Source of the DNA: Bifidobacterium stellenboschense
GTDB lineage: Bacteria; Actinomycetota; Actinomycetes; Actinomycetales; Bifidobacteriaceae
Direction of reading: 5' to 3'
NCBI RefSeq assembly: GCF_000741785.1
Contig: NZ_JGZP01000002.1
Span: forward strand, 21,716 to 85,715
DNA length: 64,000 nt
The translations under genes were made by a program, and so were the position numbers. Below are positions 43,282 through 51,453 of the stretch, piece by piece. A model generated the notes under the pieces. That model did no database searches. It was not told the DNA's origin and worked only from the letters and a program-made list of their open reading frames with translations. The first letter of the stretch is position 1. The number at the start of each line of letters is the position of its first letter.

Positions 43282-46200
43282 ATACGAACAGGTTGCAGGG
43301 GTTCGCGGCTGAGGCCCGCGTGGAGCTCATCAGGGCGGTACGGGCCAAGCTGGATGCGGCGATGGAGCCGGATTCGGCGGCGCGGGTGGACGATCCGGGC
43401 GCGTTCGCGAGACTGATGGAGGAGATCCGTCAGGCGGGCGGCGGTGAGCAGGGCCGTGCGAGGACGGCGGAACGTCACGCCTACCGCTGGTTCAACCGGA
43501 TCATCGCGTTGCGCTACATGGATGCGAACGGGTTCACGTCGCCGCACGTGGTGTCCGGCGACGACGCGGACGATCCGAACGCGCTGCCGGAGGTGCTTTC
43601 GGCGGCGAAACGGGGCGAGTTCGACGAGGACGTGTTCGGTTCGACCGTGGGCGCGAAGTCGAAGCTCATGCCCACGATCGTCGCATTGCTGGACGGTTCG
43701 AAGCCCAGCAACGATCCGCAGGGCGATGCGTATGGCCTGCTGCTGCGCGCGTACTGCGACTACTGGCACCGGTTCCTGCCGTTCATGTTCGACGAGGCAG
43801 GTGCGGCGGACGGCATCCTCATGCCCGCCGACCTGCTCGCCTCCGACTCCATCCTGCGCAAGGCCGTCACGGCGATGCCCGTCTCCGATTGCGTCGGCTC
43901 ATCCTCGGCCCCCTCTGACGAGGGGGCTGTCGCCGAAGGCGACTGGGGGAGAGATTCCCGCAGGGGAACCGGCAACGTGGAGATCATCGGCTGGCTCTAC
44001 CAGTTCTACATCGCCGACCGCAAAGACGAGGTGATGGCCGGCTTCAAGAAGTCAAAGAAAGCCGGCGCCGCCGAGATTCCCGCCGCCACCCAACTGTTCA
44101 CCCCCGACTGGATCGTTCGGTACCTCGTCCAGAACACGGTCGGCCGCCTCTGGACCCAATCCCACCCCGAATCCCAACTCTGGAAATCGTGGGCCTACTA
44201 TATTCCCGCCCCCGCTGGCGAAGAGAGAGATTTGCCCCCGCTGGCGGGGGCTGGCACGCGCAGCGTGACTGGGGGTGGTCACGGTGGTCCGGAGAAGGGA
44301 GAGCTGCTCCGCATCGACACCCCCGAAGACCTCACCGTCTGTGACCCCGCCTGCGGTTCCGGCCACATGCTCACCTACGCGTTCGACCTGCTGTACGACA
44401 TCTACGACGAATCTGGCTACTCCGCCAACGAGATTCCCGGATTGATCCTCAAGCACAACCTGTATGGCATGGAGATCGACGAACGCGCGGCCAACCTCGC
44501 CGCCTTCGCCCTGACGATGAAGGCGCGCGGCCGCTACCGCCGCTTCTTCCGCAAGGGCCGTCAGGTCCAACCCAACATCCAGCGCATCACCCCCGAGTAC
44601 TTCACCGAATCAGAGGTCGAAGAGCTCAACGAGCTGTACGACGTGACCTTCGACGCCGAAACGTGGAACACCTACCAGCACGCCGACATCTACGGCTCCC
44701 TCATCCAGCCTCCGACGGACTTGGTCGCCTTGCTCCCGCTGGCGGGAGCTGTCGAGCAAAGCGAGACTGAGGGTGGTCAACCCATGCTGCTCGCCCCCGA
44801 CCTCCTCGACCGAGCCCACACCATTCTCACCCAGACCGCCTACCTCACCCGCAAGTACGCCGCGGTCGTAGCTAACCCTCCCTACATGGGTGCAGGCAAC
44901 ATGGGTGACTTGCTGAAGAAATGGCTGACGAAGAATTACAAGGCCGGCAGCAAGGATTTGATGACCGCCTTCATGCTGAAGGCTTCCCAGATGGTTGTCC
45001 ATGATGGATATTGGGGAATGATTAACCTGCCGTCATGGATTTCCCTTTCGTCCTTTGAAAATTTGCGTGCATGGTTGCTGTCAACCTGCCATATCGATTC
45101 CTTCATCGACATGGGACGAGGTATCTTCGGATCCGATTTCGGCAGCGTCGCATTCGTGATTCATAACACGAACAGCGATGGTCGAAAAGGCTATTATCGC
45201 AGGCTTTTTGAGAAGCATGTCGATGTGCGCCCAGTGAAGACCATTGAGAGTCTGTTCCTCGATAAGAGCTACAACGTCTTCACCGTCGACCAGCAGGATT
45301 TCGCCCAGATTCCCGGCTCGCCGATTGTGTACTGGCTATCCGACGCCATGCGCAAGACGTTTGTAATGGGTAAGCCTTTTAGGGAAATCTCCAACCCGCG
45401 AGGTGGCTTACAAACTAGCGATAATAATCGTTTTATTCGTGATTGGTGGGAATCATGCTTCAATGCTATTGGATTTGGGTTTCCGGATAGAAAAAAAGCT
45501 TCCAATTCTAATCTGAAGTGGTTCCCGTATAATAAGGGCGGGGCGTATTGTAAGTGGTATGGAAATGAGGAAAGCATAGTAAACTGGCAAAATGACGGAG
45601 GTGAAATTAAGAGATTTATATGTGAAAAATACTCATATTTAAATGGCAATTTTGCATGGGTTGCAAAAAATATGGATGATTATTTTGCGCCGTCGATTTC
45701 TTGGTCATTGATTGGCTCTGGTGAAACTTCCTTCCGCTATTACCCGACTGGAAATATTTTTGACCATGCCAGCGGTTCCTTCTTTGGTGACGAGGCTGCG
45801 CGTAGAACCTATTTAGCTATTCTTAATAGTTCGGTGGCGGGGGCGATTATAGCTGCTATTGCGCCAACTTTGAATGCAAATGCTGGTTTAATTGGGCAAA
45901 TTCCATTTATCTCCATTAAGAGTGAGCTGGACGGTGTAGGAGAGCTTGTCTTTGTCTCCAAATCGGACTGGGACTCCTATGAGACCTCGTGGGATTTTGC
46001 GGGGTTGGAGATGCTAAGGGACTCCGATGACGCTGCCTTGTCGGACGTCATTCCCGCGTACATCGAACGGTGCAAGACAATTGCCGAGGAGCAGCGCCAG
46101 CGTGAGATTCGGAACAACGAGCTGGTGGCGGACGCGTATGGTGTGCGTGACGAGGTACCGTGCGACGTGCCGATCGAACGCGTCTCGCTGAAGCGCAATC

Positions 46201-47009
46201 CGGCGTTCGCCTATCCGAAGGCCACGCCCGCCGAGCGCGACGAGTTGATGGCCAGGGACGTCGTCAAGGAGATCATCTCCTACGCGGTCGGCTGCATGTT
46301 CGGGCGGTATTCGCTCGACAAGCCGGGGCTGATTCTCGCCTCGCAGGGCGAAACCCTCGACTACTACCATGCGCAAATCCCGAACCCCTCGTTCGCACCG
46401 GACGCGGACAACGTCATCCCCGTGACCGACGACGAATGGTTCGAGGACGACATCGTGACCCGCTTCCGCGACTTCCTCGCCGTCGCCTGCGGCGAGAAGC
46501 ACCTGAGCGAGAACATCACCTATATCGAACAGGTGCTCGGTAAGCCGCTGCGCAAATACTTCGCCATGGACTTCTACGACGACCACGTCAAGATGTATAA
46601 GAACCGTCCGATCTACTGGATGTACTCCAGCCGGACGGACAACAAGGGTGCGTTCAAGGCGCTCGTCTACCTGCACCGGTACACGCCCGCCACCACGAAC
46701 ACCGTGCTCAAGTACCTGCGCGAGTTCGCCGGCAAGCTCACCGCCCAATCCGAGGCGTTGCTCGCCTCCTCCAAGGCCGCCGAGGCCCGCAAGGGCGAGA
46801 AGCTGCGCGCCGCCGTCAAGGAGTGCGACGACTACGAGCGTGACGTCCTCTACCCGCTTGCCACCCGCAACCTCCCCATCGACCTCGATGACGGCGTCCT
46901 CGTGAATTATCTACGCATGGGCAAGGCCCTCCGCACCATCAAACCCATCGAAGCCAAACGCAAAACCGTCCAATCCTGGACTTGGCCCACCAACCCGTTG
47001 GAGGTCTAG
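43278..47009 (+). CDS. pglX: BREX adenine-specific DNA methyltransferase PglX
   Basis: A 1243-residue N6-adenine methyltransferase that marks host DNA at the BREX recognition site and is needed for exclusion. SAM motif I is DPACGSG (about 356-362) and the catalytic NPPY is at 533-536. A conserved VEIIGWLYQFYIADRKDEV precedes them. Three copies of the genome's palindromic repeat are translated inside it, near residues 211-225, 310-335 and 485-500, adding peptides such as PLAGAVEQSETEGG. All keep the frame, so the gene appears intact. Residues about 698-894 are encoded by markedly AT-rich DNA and lie where the target-recognition domain is expected. It overlaps brxC by four bases. Confidence 0.93.
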   Translation: MNTNRLQGFAAEARVELIRAVRAKLDAAMEPDSAARVDDPGAFARLMEEIRQAGGGEQGRARTAERHAYRWFNRIIALRYMDANGFTSPHVVSGDDADDPNALPEVLSAAKRGEFDEDVFGSTVGAKSKLMPTIVALLDGSKPSNDPQGDAYGLLLRAYCDYWHRFLPFMFDEAGAADGILMPADLLASDSILRKAVTAMPVSDCVGSSSAPSDEGAVAEGDWGRDSRRGTGNVEIIGWLYQFYIADRKDEVMAGFKKSKKAGAAEIPAATQLFTPDWIVRYLVQNTVGRLWTQSHPESQLWKSWAYYIPAPAGEERDLPPLAGAGTRSVTGGGHGGPEKGELLRIDTPEDLTVCDPACGSGHMLTYAFDLLYDIYDESGYSANEIPGLILKHNLYGMEIDERAANLAAFALTMKARGRYRRFFRKGRQVQPNIQRITPEYFTESEVEELNELYDVTFDAETWNTYQHADIYGSLIQPPTDLVALLPLAGAVEQSETEGGQPMLLAPDLLDRAHTILTQTAYLTRKYAAVVANPPYMGAGNMGDLLKKWLTKNYKAGSKDLMTAFMLKASQMVVHDGYWGMINLPSWISLSSFENLRAWLLSTCHIDSFIDMGRGIFGSDFGSVAFVIHNTNSDGRKGYYRRLFEKHVDVRPVKTIESLFLDKSYNVFTVDQQDFAQIPGSPIVYWLSDAMRKTFVMGKPFREISNPRGGLQTSDNNRFIRDWWESCFNAIGFGFPDRKKASNSNLKWFPYNKGGAYCKWYGNEESIVNWQNDGGEIKRFICEKYSYLNGNFAWVAKNMDDYFAPSISWSLIGSGETSFRYYPTGNIFDHASGSFFGDEAARRTYLAILNSSVAGAIIAAIAPTLNANAGLIGQIPFISIKSELDGVGELVFVSKSDWDSYETSWDFAGLEMLRDSDDAALSDVIPAYIERCKTIAEEQRQREIRNNELVADAYGVRDEVPCDVPIERVSLKRNPAFAYPKATPAERDELMARDVVKEIISYAVGCMFGRYSLDKPGLILASQGETLDYYHAQIPNPSFAPDADNVIPVTDDEWFEDDIVTRFRDFLAVACGEKHLSENITYIEQVLGKPLRKYFAMDFYDDHVKMYKNRPIYWMYSSRTDNKGAFKALVYLHRYTPATTNTVLKYLREFAGKLTAQSEALLASSKAAEARKGEKLRAAVKECDDYERDVLYPLATRNLPIDLDDGVLVNYLRMGKALRTIKPIEAKRKTVQSWTWPTNPLEV
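43908..43951 (+). repeat. Palindromic repeat inserted in pglX (copy 1)
   Basis: GCCCCCTCTGACGAGGGGGC followed by TGTCGCCGAAGGCGACTG and GGGGA matches the intergenic repeat family, with both hairpins preserved. It encodes APSDEGAVAEGDWG between two conserved segments. Confidence 0.8.
44207..44282 (+). repeat. Palindromic repeat inserted in pglX (copy 2, with a half-copy)
   Basis: A half-copy CCCGCCCCCGCTGGCG is followed at 44235-44280 by a complete copy (GCCCCCGCTGGCGGGGGCTG, then GCGTGACTGGGGGTGGT). It encodes PPLAGAGTRSVTGGGH just upstream of the SAM-binding motif. Confidence 0.85.
44732..44777 (+). repeat. Palindromic repeat inserted in pglX (copy 3)
   Basis: GCTCCCGCTGGCGGGAGC then GCAAAGCGAGACTGAGGGTGG. 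It encodes LPLAGAVEQSETEGG, about 35 residues before the catalytic NPPY. The same wording recurs in the gap at 32430 and 29755. Confidence 0.85.
45370..45960 (+). other. AT-rich segment in pglX, probable exchanged specificity domain
   Basis: Base composition falls sharply: the line at 45601-45660 has 16 G/C in 60 and that at 45661-45720 has 23 in 60, against well over half in the flanks. Codons change to AAT, TTT, ATA and AAA. The protein stays in frame throughout. It ends abruptly near 45960, where GC-rich codons resume. Confidence 0.75.
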
Positions 47010-47010
47010 A

Positions 47011-48711
47011 ATGCGGATGATGGAAAGAGACGAATCGTACTATCAGGATGTGGTGGCATATCGGTTGCTGCTGCATTCGCATAGTTTGAGGACGTCGAAG
47101 GCCTTTCGACAGTTGCATGTCGCCAATTCCATTGCGGATACGGTGATCATCAATGGGCATGGAACCGTGTATGAAATCAAGTCCGACCTTGATACCTTTG
47201 AACGTCTCGAAGGCCAGCTGAAAGACTATTTCAAGGTGTTCTCCTATGTGAATGTCGTGATTCCCGAGGAAAAACTCACGTGTCTGCGAGAGCGACTCGC
47301 TGTCATGCCTGAATTCGGCAGGCATGTAGGCGTCTATGTACTGACACGACGTAATGCGCTCAAGAAGGTACAAGCGCCGGATGAATACAACAATGATCTC
47401 AGCGGGTTGGAGCTGTTGAAAATGCTGCGCAAACCTGAGTATTCGGCGATTCTTCGTTCCGAGTTCGGCATGTTGCCCGATGTTCCTCCGGCCATGTTCT
47501 ACCCCGCTTGCCGAAAGATGTTCCTCGACATTCCCGTGCTGAAGGCGCAGGCATTGGTTATGGCCGCAATCAAACAGCGCAACGCATGGACCCGTGAGGA
47601 TTTGGAACGTTTCCCGGAGGCGCAGCGCATATCCCTTTACTTCAGTTACGATAAGATGCAACAGGTACCTCGAAGGAAGACCTTCCGGCTGAGGATGACG
47701 CGACAAGGGGGATGCGTGATGACGTACTATCCATATCTCAGGGCGCGGCAGTATGAGCTGTTTGCCCTCCGTGAGCTGCTTACAGGGGGTTTGCTGTCTC
47801 GCGATGTGGTGCCGATCATCGAGCCGGTAAGGGATATGCCGCAATTGCATCAGGTCATAAGGCTCTTTCGTGAGCGTGAGGGGAGCGCACTGGGAGTGGT
47901 GCTGAACCCGAACATGGGAGAGTTGACATCGGACATCGACCTTGATACCAAGCTCGACATATACGGGCGCAACGAGTCGGAGCCGTTGATAGGTGCAGCA
48001 GGAACAGTGTCTCCGGTGATTCTGCTGAACAAGGATGCCGTGGAGGTCGCAGAACGGGTCCGAAACGCTGATGAGTCTCTGCTCCAGGATGACGGCATCG
48101 TGTTTGTCTCCGAAAGCGATCGAGATCGCATCGGCGACTTGAAGAAATTCGATTTCCGTGCTGTCGCATTGTCCGACAGTGAACGGCTGAATCGTGATTT
48201 GAAACGTAGCGGTATCCGATCGAGGCGAATTCTGTTCTCGGACCCTTTCATCAAACGCGAGAACAACGCCGCATATGCACAGGATGACCATGCGGATGAA
48301 TTCTTCTCCGATGACCATCTGTGGTATGAGAAAGAGGGCTATGTAGGATTCGGTGATTACTCCATTGTCGGAGATAACTACACCGAACGGGGCGGCATGC
48401 CCAAGGCGGTCGCATTGCATATCGTTTATTTTGATGATGAATGGACGCTGCGTATTCACCATTTCGTTTCCGAAGTCAGTGATGACGCCCATGAGACCCC
48501 GATGAAATTCATCGAGACGGCCAGACAGTTGGACTCCTGGCATGAGGCTCGTGAGGGTTTGCCGTACGAACATATGACGTTGGGTATGCAGACACTCATC
48601 AATCATGCGAAGACCGGCACTTACCCCGGCCTGCCGACCATCAAGAAACTGTCCATCATGCACCATCTCCAGCTCATGAGTTGGTTCCTTTCGGAAAGGC
48701 CGGACCGATGA
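47011..48711 (+). CDS. sce7726-sce7725 fusion protein (PD-(D/E)XK nuclease-like plus sce7725 domain)
   Basis: A 566-residue protein inserted in the BREX operon one base after the pglX stop, with GGAGG before its ATG. Residues 1-235 resemble the sce7726 family: D43 and E55-I-K57 in DTVIINGHGTVYEIKSDLD, then QLKDYF, a PD-(D/E)XK nuclease pattern. Residues 237-566 resemble the sce7725 family, beginning MTYYPYLRARQYELFALREL and continuing VVPIIEPVRD and GVVLNPNMGE. These normally are two adjacent genes. Here they form one frame, although the internal ATG (47719) keeps an AAGGGGG site and could still yield a separate C-terminal product. GC content is clearly below the BREX core. Function is unknown; a defence role is inferred from context. 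Confidence 0.75.
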   Translation: MRMMERDESYYQDVVAYRLLLHSHSLRTSKAFRQLHVANSIADTVIINGHGTVYEIKSDLDTFERLEGQLKDYFKVFSYVNVVIPEEKLTCLRERLAVMPEFGRHVGVYVLTRRNALKKVQAPDEYNNDLSGLELLKMLRKPEYSAILRSEFGMLPDVPPAMFYPACRKMFLDIPVLKAQALVMAAIKQRNAWTREDLERFPEAQRISLYFSYDKMQQVPRRKTFRLRMTRQGGCVMTYYPYLRARQYELFALRELLTGGLLSRDVVPIIEPVRDMPQLHQVIRLFREREGSALGVVLNPNMGELTSDIDLDTKLDIYGRNESEPLIGAAGTVSPVILLNKDAVEVAERVRNADESLLQDDGIVFVSESDRDRIGDLKKFDFRAVALSDSERLNRDLKRSGIRSRRILFSDPFIKRENNAAYAQDDHADEFFSDDHLWYEKEGYVGFGDYSIVGDNYTERGGMPKAVALHIVYFDDEWTLRIHHFVSEVSDDAHETPMKFIETARQLDSWHEAREGLPYEHMTLGMQTLINHAKTGTYPGLPTIKKLSIMHHLQLMSWFLSERPDR

Positions 48712-49781
48712 CGAACTGCTGCGTGAACTGTTTCCAAGATCATGTACTCCGTGATCTGGTGGAAAGCTTCGATGTCCGAGGAAACTGTGATTTCTGCGAT
48801 GGCAGAGGTGTCTGCGTCTATGACTTCCGCAAACATGCCGATTTGCAGAATATGCTGCTGTCCATCATAGGGTTGTATGACACCGCGAGCTCCGAAACAG
48901 AGAGCCAAGCGCATTCCCTGGCATATGAACTTACGAGTAGGTGGCATTTGCTGAAGCTTTCGGAGAGTCGGGCAAGACATTTGCTGAATTCCATGTACCA
49001 AGAGACGACGGGCGGAATCTTCGACGGATATAAGATGGAGAAGTTTCTTGGTGGCCTTGTCCAGTTGAAACGGATGCGGAAGGATGGCAAGGAACATGAT
49101 TGGGAGAAGTTCGCCGATCACCTGAAGTACCATAATCGCTTCTTTGTTTCGTTTATTGACCTCGAGGCTTTGGAGGAACTGATTACCTATACGAGAGCCA
49201 CCTGCAAGCCGGGTACGATTCTGACGAGAGCGAGAATCGCCAAAGATGCGAAAGGATTCGCTCCGGGAGAGGACATGGGGGCTCCTCCTCGAGGACTGGC
49301 CGGCAACGGCCGTATCAACCCGGCGGGTATCAGCGAACTGTATACGACTTTAGGAAATGATGCTGAAGCGGATGATACGGCTCTGCATGAGATTCGGGCC
49401 GGCATGCACGATTATGTGACGTTCGGGAAGTTCGTTTTGAATCGGGCAATCACCATCGCGGATTTGTCGAGACTCGAGGAGATCAGCCCATTCGACATAG
49501 ACGAAGAGGATCTTCCCCTATTGGCCGCGAATTTGGAAATACTCAACGGCATGTCCCGGGAAATCTCCAAGCCTATGCGTAGAGGAGATGATTCCCTCGA
49601 ATATGTTCCTTCGCAGTACATCGCCGAATTCATTAAGAGCCTTCAATACGATGGAGTCAAATATGCCAGTACGTTGAGAAACGGGGGCATGAACCTGTGC
49701 CTGTTCGACCCCACCGCATATGTATGCTGCAAGACATACACCAAACGAGTGAGCGAAGTGGCATATTCCACTGTGAACTAG
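48708..49781 (+). CDS. RES-domain protein with N-terminal zinc-ribbon/HEPN-like region
   Basis: With ATG 48708 (overlapping the previous stop by four bases; GGAAAGG upstream) the product is 357 residues. The N-terminus has paired cysteines (C5-C8 in CVNC and C27-C30 in CDFC), suggesting zinc binding, followed by a helical HEPN-like region (about 45-150). The C-terminal RES domain has the Arg in LTRARIAKD (about 173), the GRINPAGISELYTTL signature (about 200-214) with its Ser, and a Glu in LHEIRAG (about 226). RES proteins of toxin-antitoxin systems degrade NAD+. That activity here is inferred. Base composition matches the sce7726-sce7725 gene, not its BREX neighbours. Confidence 0.8.
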   Translation: MTNCCVNCFQDHVLRDLVESFDVRGNCDFCDGRGVCVYDFRKHADLQNMLLSIIGLYDTASSETESQAHSLAYELTSRWHLLKLSESRARHLLNSMYQETTGGIFDGYKMEKFLGGLVQLKRMRKDGKEHDWEKFADHLKYHNRFFVSFIDLEALEELITYTRATCKPGTILTRARIAKDAKGFAPGEDMGAPPRGLAGNGRINPAGISELYTTLGNDAEADDTALHEIRAGMHDYVTFGKFVLNRAITIADLSRLEEISPFDIDEEDLPLLAANLEILNGMSREISKPMRRGDDSLEYVPSQYIAEFIKSLQYDGVKYASTLRNGGMNLCLFDPTAYVCCKTYTKRVSEVAYSTVN

Positions 49782-49799
49782 GAAGGAGAAGGAACGTTC

Positions 49800-51320
49800 A
49801 TGGGAGGTCTATGGTCCGGTGAATCCAAGAACGTTGAGTATAAGGTGGCGTTGCCGGATCGGAGCATCAAGTATGTGAAGACGGCGGTGGCGTTCGCCAA
49901 CGGCGAGGGAGGGCGCATCGTGTTCGGCATTGAGGATCAGACGTTGAACGTGGTCGGTGTGCCGGACGATCAGGTGTTCACCATCATGGACGCCATCTCC
50001 AACGCCATCGCCGACAGTTGCGAACCGCTCATCATCCCGGACATCTCCATGCGCGACATCGACGGCAAAACAATCATCGTCGCCGAGATCCTGCCCGGAG
50101 CGCAGCGTCCGTACTTCATCAGGTCCATGGGACGTGACCAAGGCACGTTCGTGCGCGTCGCCGGCACCACACGGCAGGCCGACTCGGCGACCGTCAAGGA
50201 ACTGCTGTTCGAAGGCAGCAACCGCAGCTTCGACCAGACCGCATGCCTAGGATTGGAAGCGACCGACGACGGCATCGCCGAACTGTGCGAGCGGATGACG
50301 GCGGTCGCCAAAACCAACGCGAAACATGACGCCGACCAAGTCAAACCGGTAACCGCCAAGCAGTTGCTCTCATGGGGCGTGCTGACCGAACGTGACGGCG
50401 AACTGAAGCCCACGAACGCCTATGCGATCCTGACCGGTACCAACGGGCCCGTGCGTTCCGTCATCCAATGCGGCGTATTCAAAGGCTCCACCAAAGCCGT
50501 GTTCGTGGACCGGCGCGAATTCGCCGGCGCACCATGGGAACTCGTCGAACAGGCCTACCAGTACGTGCTGCGCAACATCCACATGGGCGCACGGTTCGAA
50601 GGCGTCTACCGGCAGGACGTGTACGAGATACCGCCGGACGCGATTCGCGAACTCATCGTCAACGCCGTCGTACACCGCAGCTACATCGACCATTCGAGCA
50701 TCCAAGTCGCCATCTACGACGACCGTCTCGAAATCACTTCGCCCGGACGGTTGCCGATGGGGCAGACCATCACGCGTATGAAGGAGGGCTATTCGAAGAT
50801 CCGCAATGAGGCGTTGGCCGCCGCGTTCGCCTACATGCGGCTCATCGAACACTGGGGCAGCGGTATTCCGCGCATCATCGAGGAGGTCCGTGAAGCAGGA
50901 CTGCGCGAACCGGAATTCCTCGGCGGCGATACCGACCTGCGCATCAACATCTACCGGAGCGCCGACGACGCAGTTCGCGATACTCCAACCGGAGTGCGGG
51001 ATACCGGCGGTGCAGTTCGCGATACTGTCGATACGGTGCCGGATAACGAACAGTCGGTTCGCGATAAGTTCGCGATTAGTTCGCGATTAGTTCGCGATAC
51101 CTTCGAGCTCAATGAGCAGGAACAAGAAGCGTATGCGTATATTCGGGAACACAGTGGAGCGCAGTCAGACAATATCGCGGCATTGCTGAATGTCGGCAAG
51201 CGCCAAGCCCAGAAGATCCTCACCGGATTGGTGAACCGCGGATTGCTGCGCCGCATCGGTGCTGCGCGATCCACCCGGTATGTCCTCGCCGACGAAACCA
51301 CAGGGAATGGCGAAGGCTAA
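49800..51320 (+). CDS. AlbA_2 / HATPase-type transcriptional regulator
   Basis: A 506-residue protein of the bacterial Schlafen-like AlbA_2 plus HATPase_c_4 family. AlbA_2 (about 5-125) starts WSGESKNVEYKVALPD and includes VAFANGEGGRIVFGIED. The ATPase-like domain (about 265-375) has IRELIVNAVVHRSY, then ITSPGRLP and EHWGSGIPRI. Residues about 391-432 are a run of VRDT/VRDK repeats encoded by GTTCGCGAT-type repeats. A C-terminal winged-helix segment (AALLNVGKRQAQKILTGLVNRG) would bind DNA. It follows the RES gene by 18 bases with an AAGGAGAAGG site. Similar genes occur in BREX and other defence loci, probably as regulators. Confidence 0.82.
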   Translation: MGGLWSGESKNVEYKVALPDRSIKYVKTAVAFANGEGGRIVFGIEDQTLNVVGVPDDQVFTIMDAISNAIADSCEPLIIPDISMRDIDGKTIIVAEILPGAQRPYFIRSMGRDQGTFVRVAGTTRQADSATVKELLFEGSNRSFDQTACLGLEATDDGIAELCERMTAVAKTNAKHDADQVKPVTAKQLLSWGVLTERDGELKPTNAYAILTGTNGPVRSVIQCGVFKGSTKAVFVDRREFAGAPWELVEQAYQYVLRNIHMGARFEGVYRQDVYEIPPDAIRELIVNAVVHRSYIDHSSIQVAIYDDRLEITSPGRLPMGQTITRMKEGYSKIRNEALAAAFAYMRLIEHWGSGIPRIIEEVREAGLREPEFLGGDTDLRINIYRSADDAVRDTPTGVRDTGGAVRDTVDTVPDNEQSVRDKFAISSRLVRDTFELNEQEQEAYAYIREHSGAQSDNIAALLNVGKRQAQKILTGLVNRGLLRRIGAARSTRYVLADETTGNGEG

Positions 51321-51327
51321 TCGATAT

Positions 51328-51429
51328 GTGTCGAGTATGGTCGACACCTACCAGTGAAACCCACTAAGGTGTCGTCCATACTCGAAACTTCGGGATAAAC
51401 GACCGTACAGTGTCGTCCATACTCGACAC
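51328..51429. promoter_or_regulatory. Three-copy operator-like repeat before pglZ
   Basis: GTGTCGAGTATGGTCGACAC lies at 51328-51347. GTGTCGTCCATACTCGA is at 51369-51385 and GTGTCGTCCATACTCGACAC at 51410-51429. Copies 2 and 3 are direct repeats and copy 1 is inverted (19 of 20 positions match copy 3). Copies 1 and 3 are themselves part-palindromic (GTGTCG..CGACAC). Spacing is about 41 bases, near four helical turns. They fill the gap between the AlbA_2 regulator and pglZ. Confidence 0.7.
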
Positions 51430-51453
51430 CCACGAGTGGAGGAAGGAACTCGC

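Noticed and set aside
43278..47009. pglX as a pseudogene because of repeat insertions
   Set aside because: All three insertions keep the frame, and the SAM and NPPY motifs and C-terminus are intact.
46939..48666. A 575-codon minus-strand frame opposite the sce7726-sce7725 gene
   Set aside because: Has no family resemblance; the plus-strand gene has family motifs and a good ribosome-binding site.
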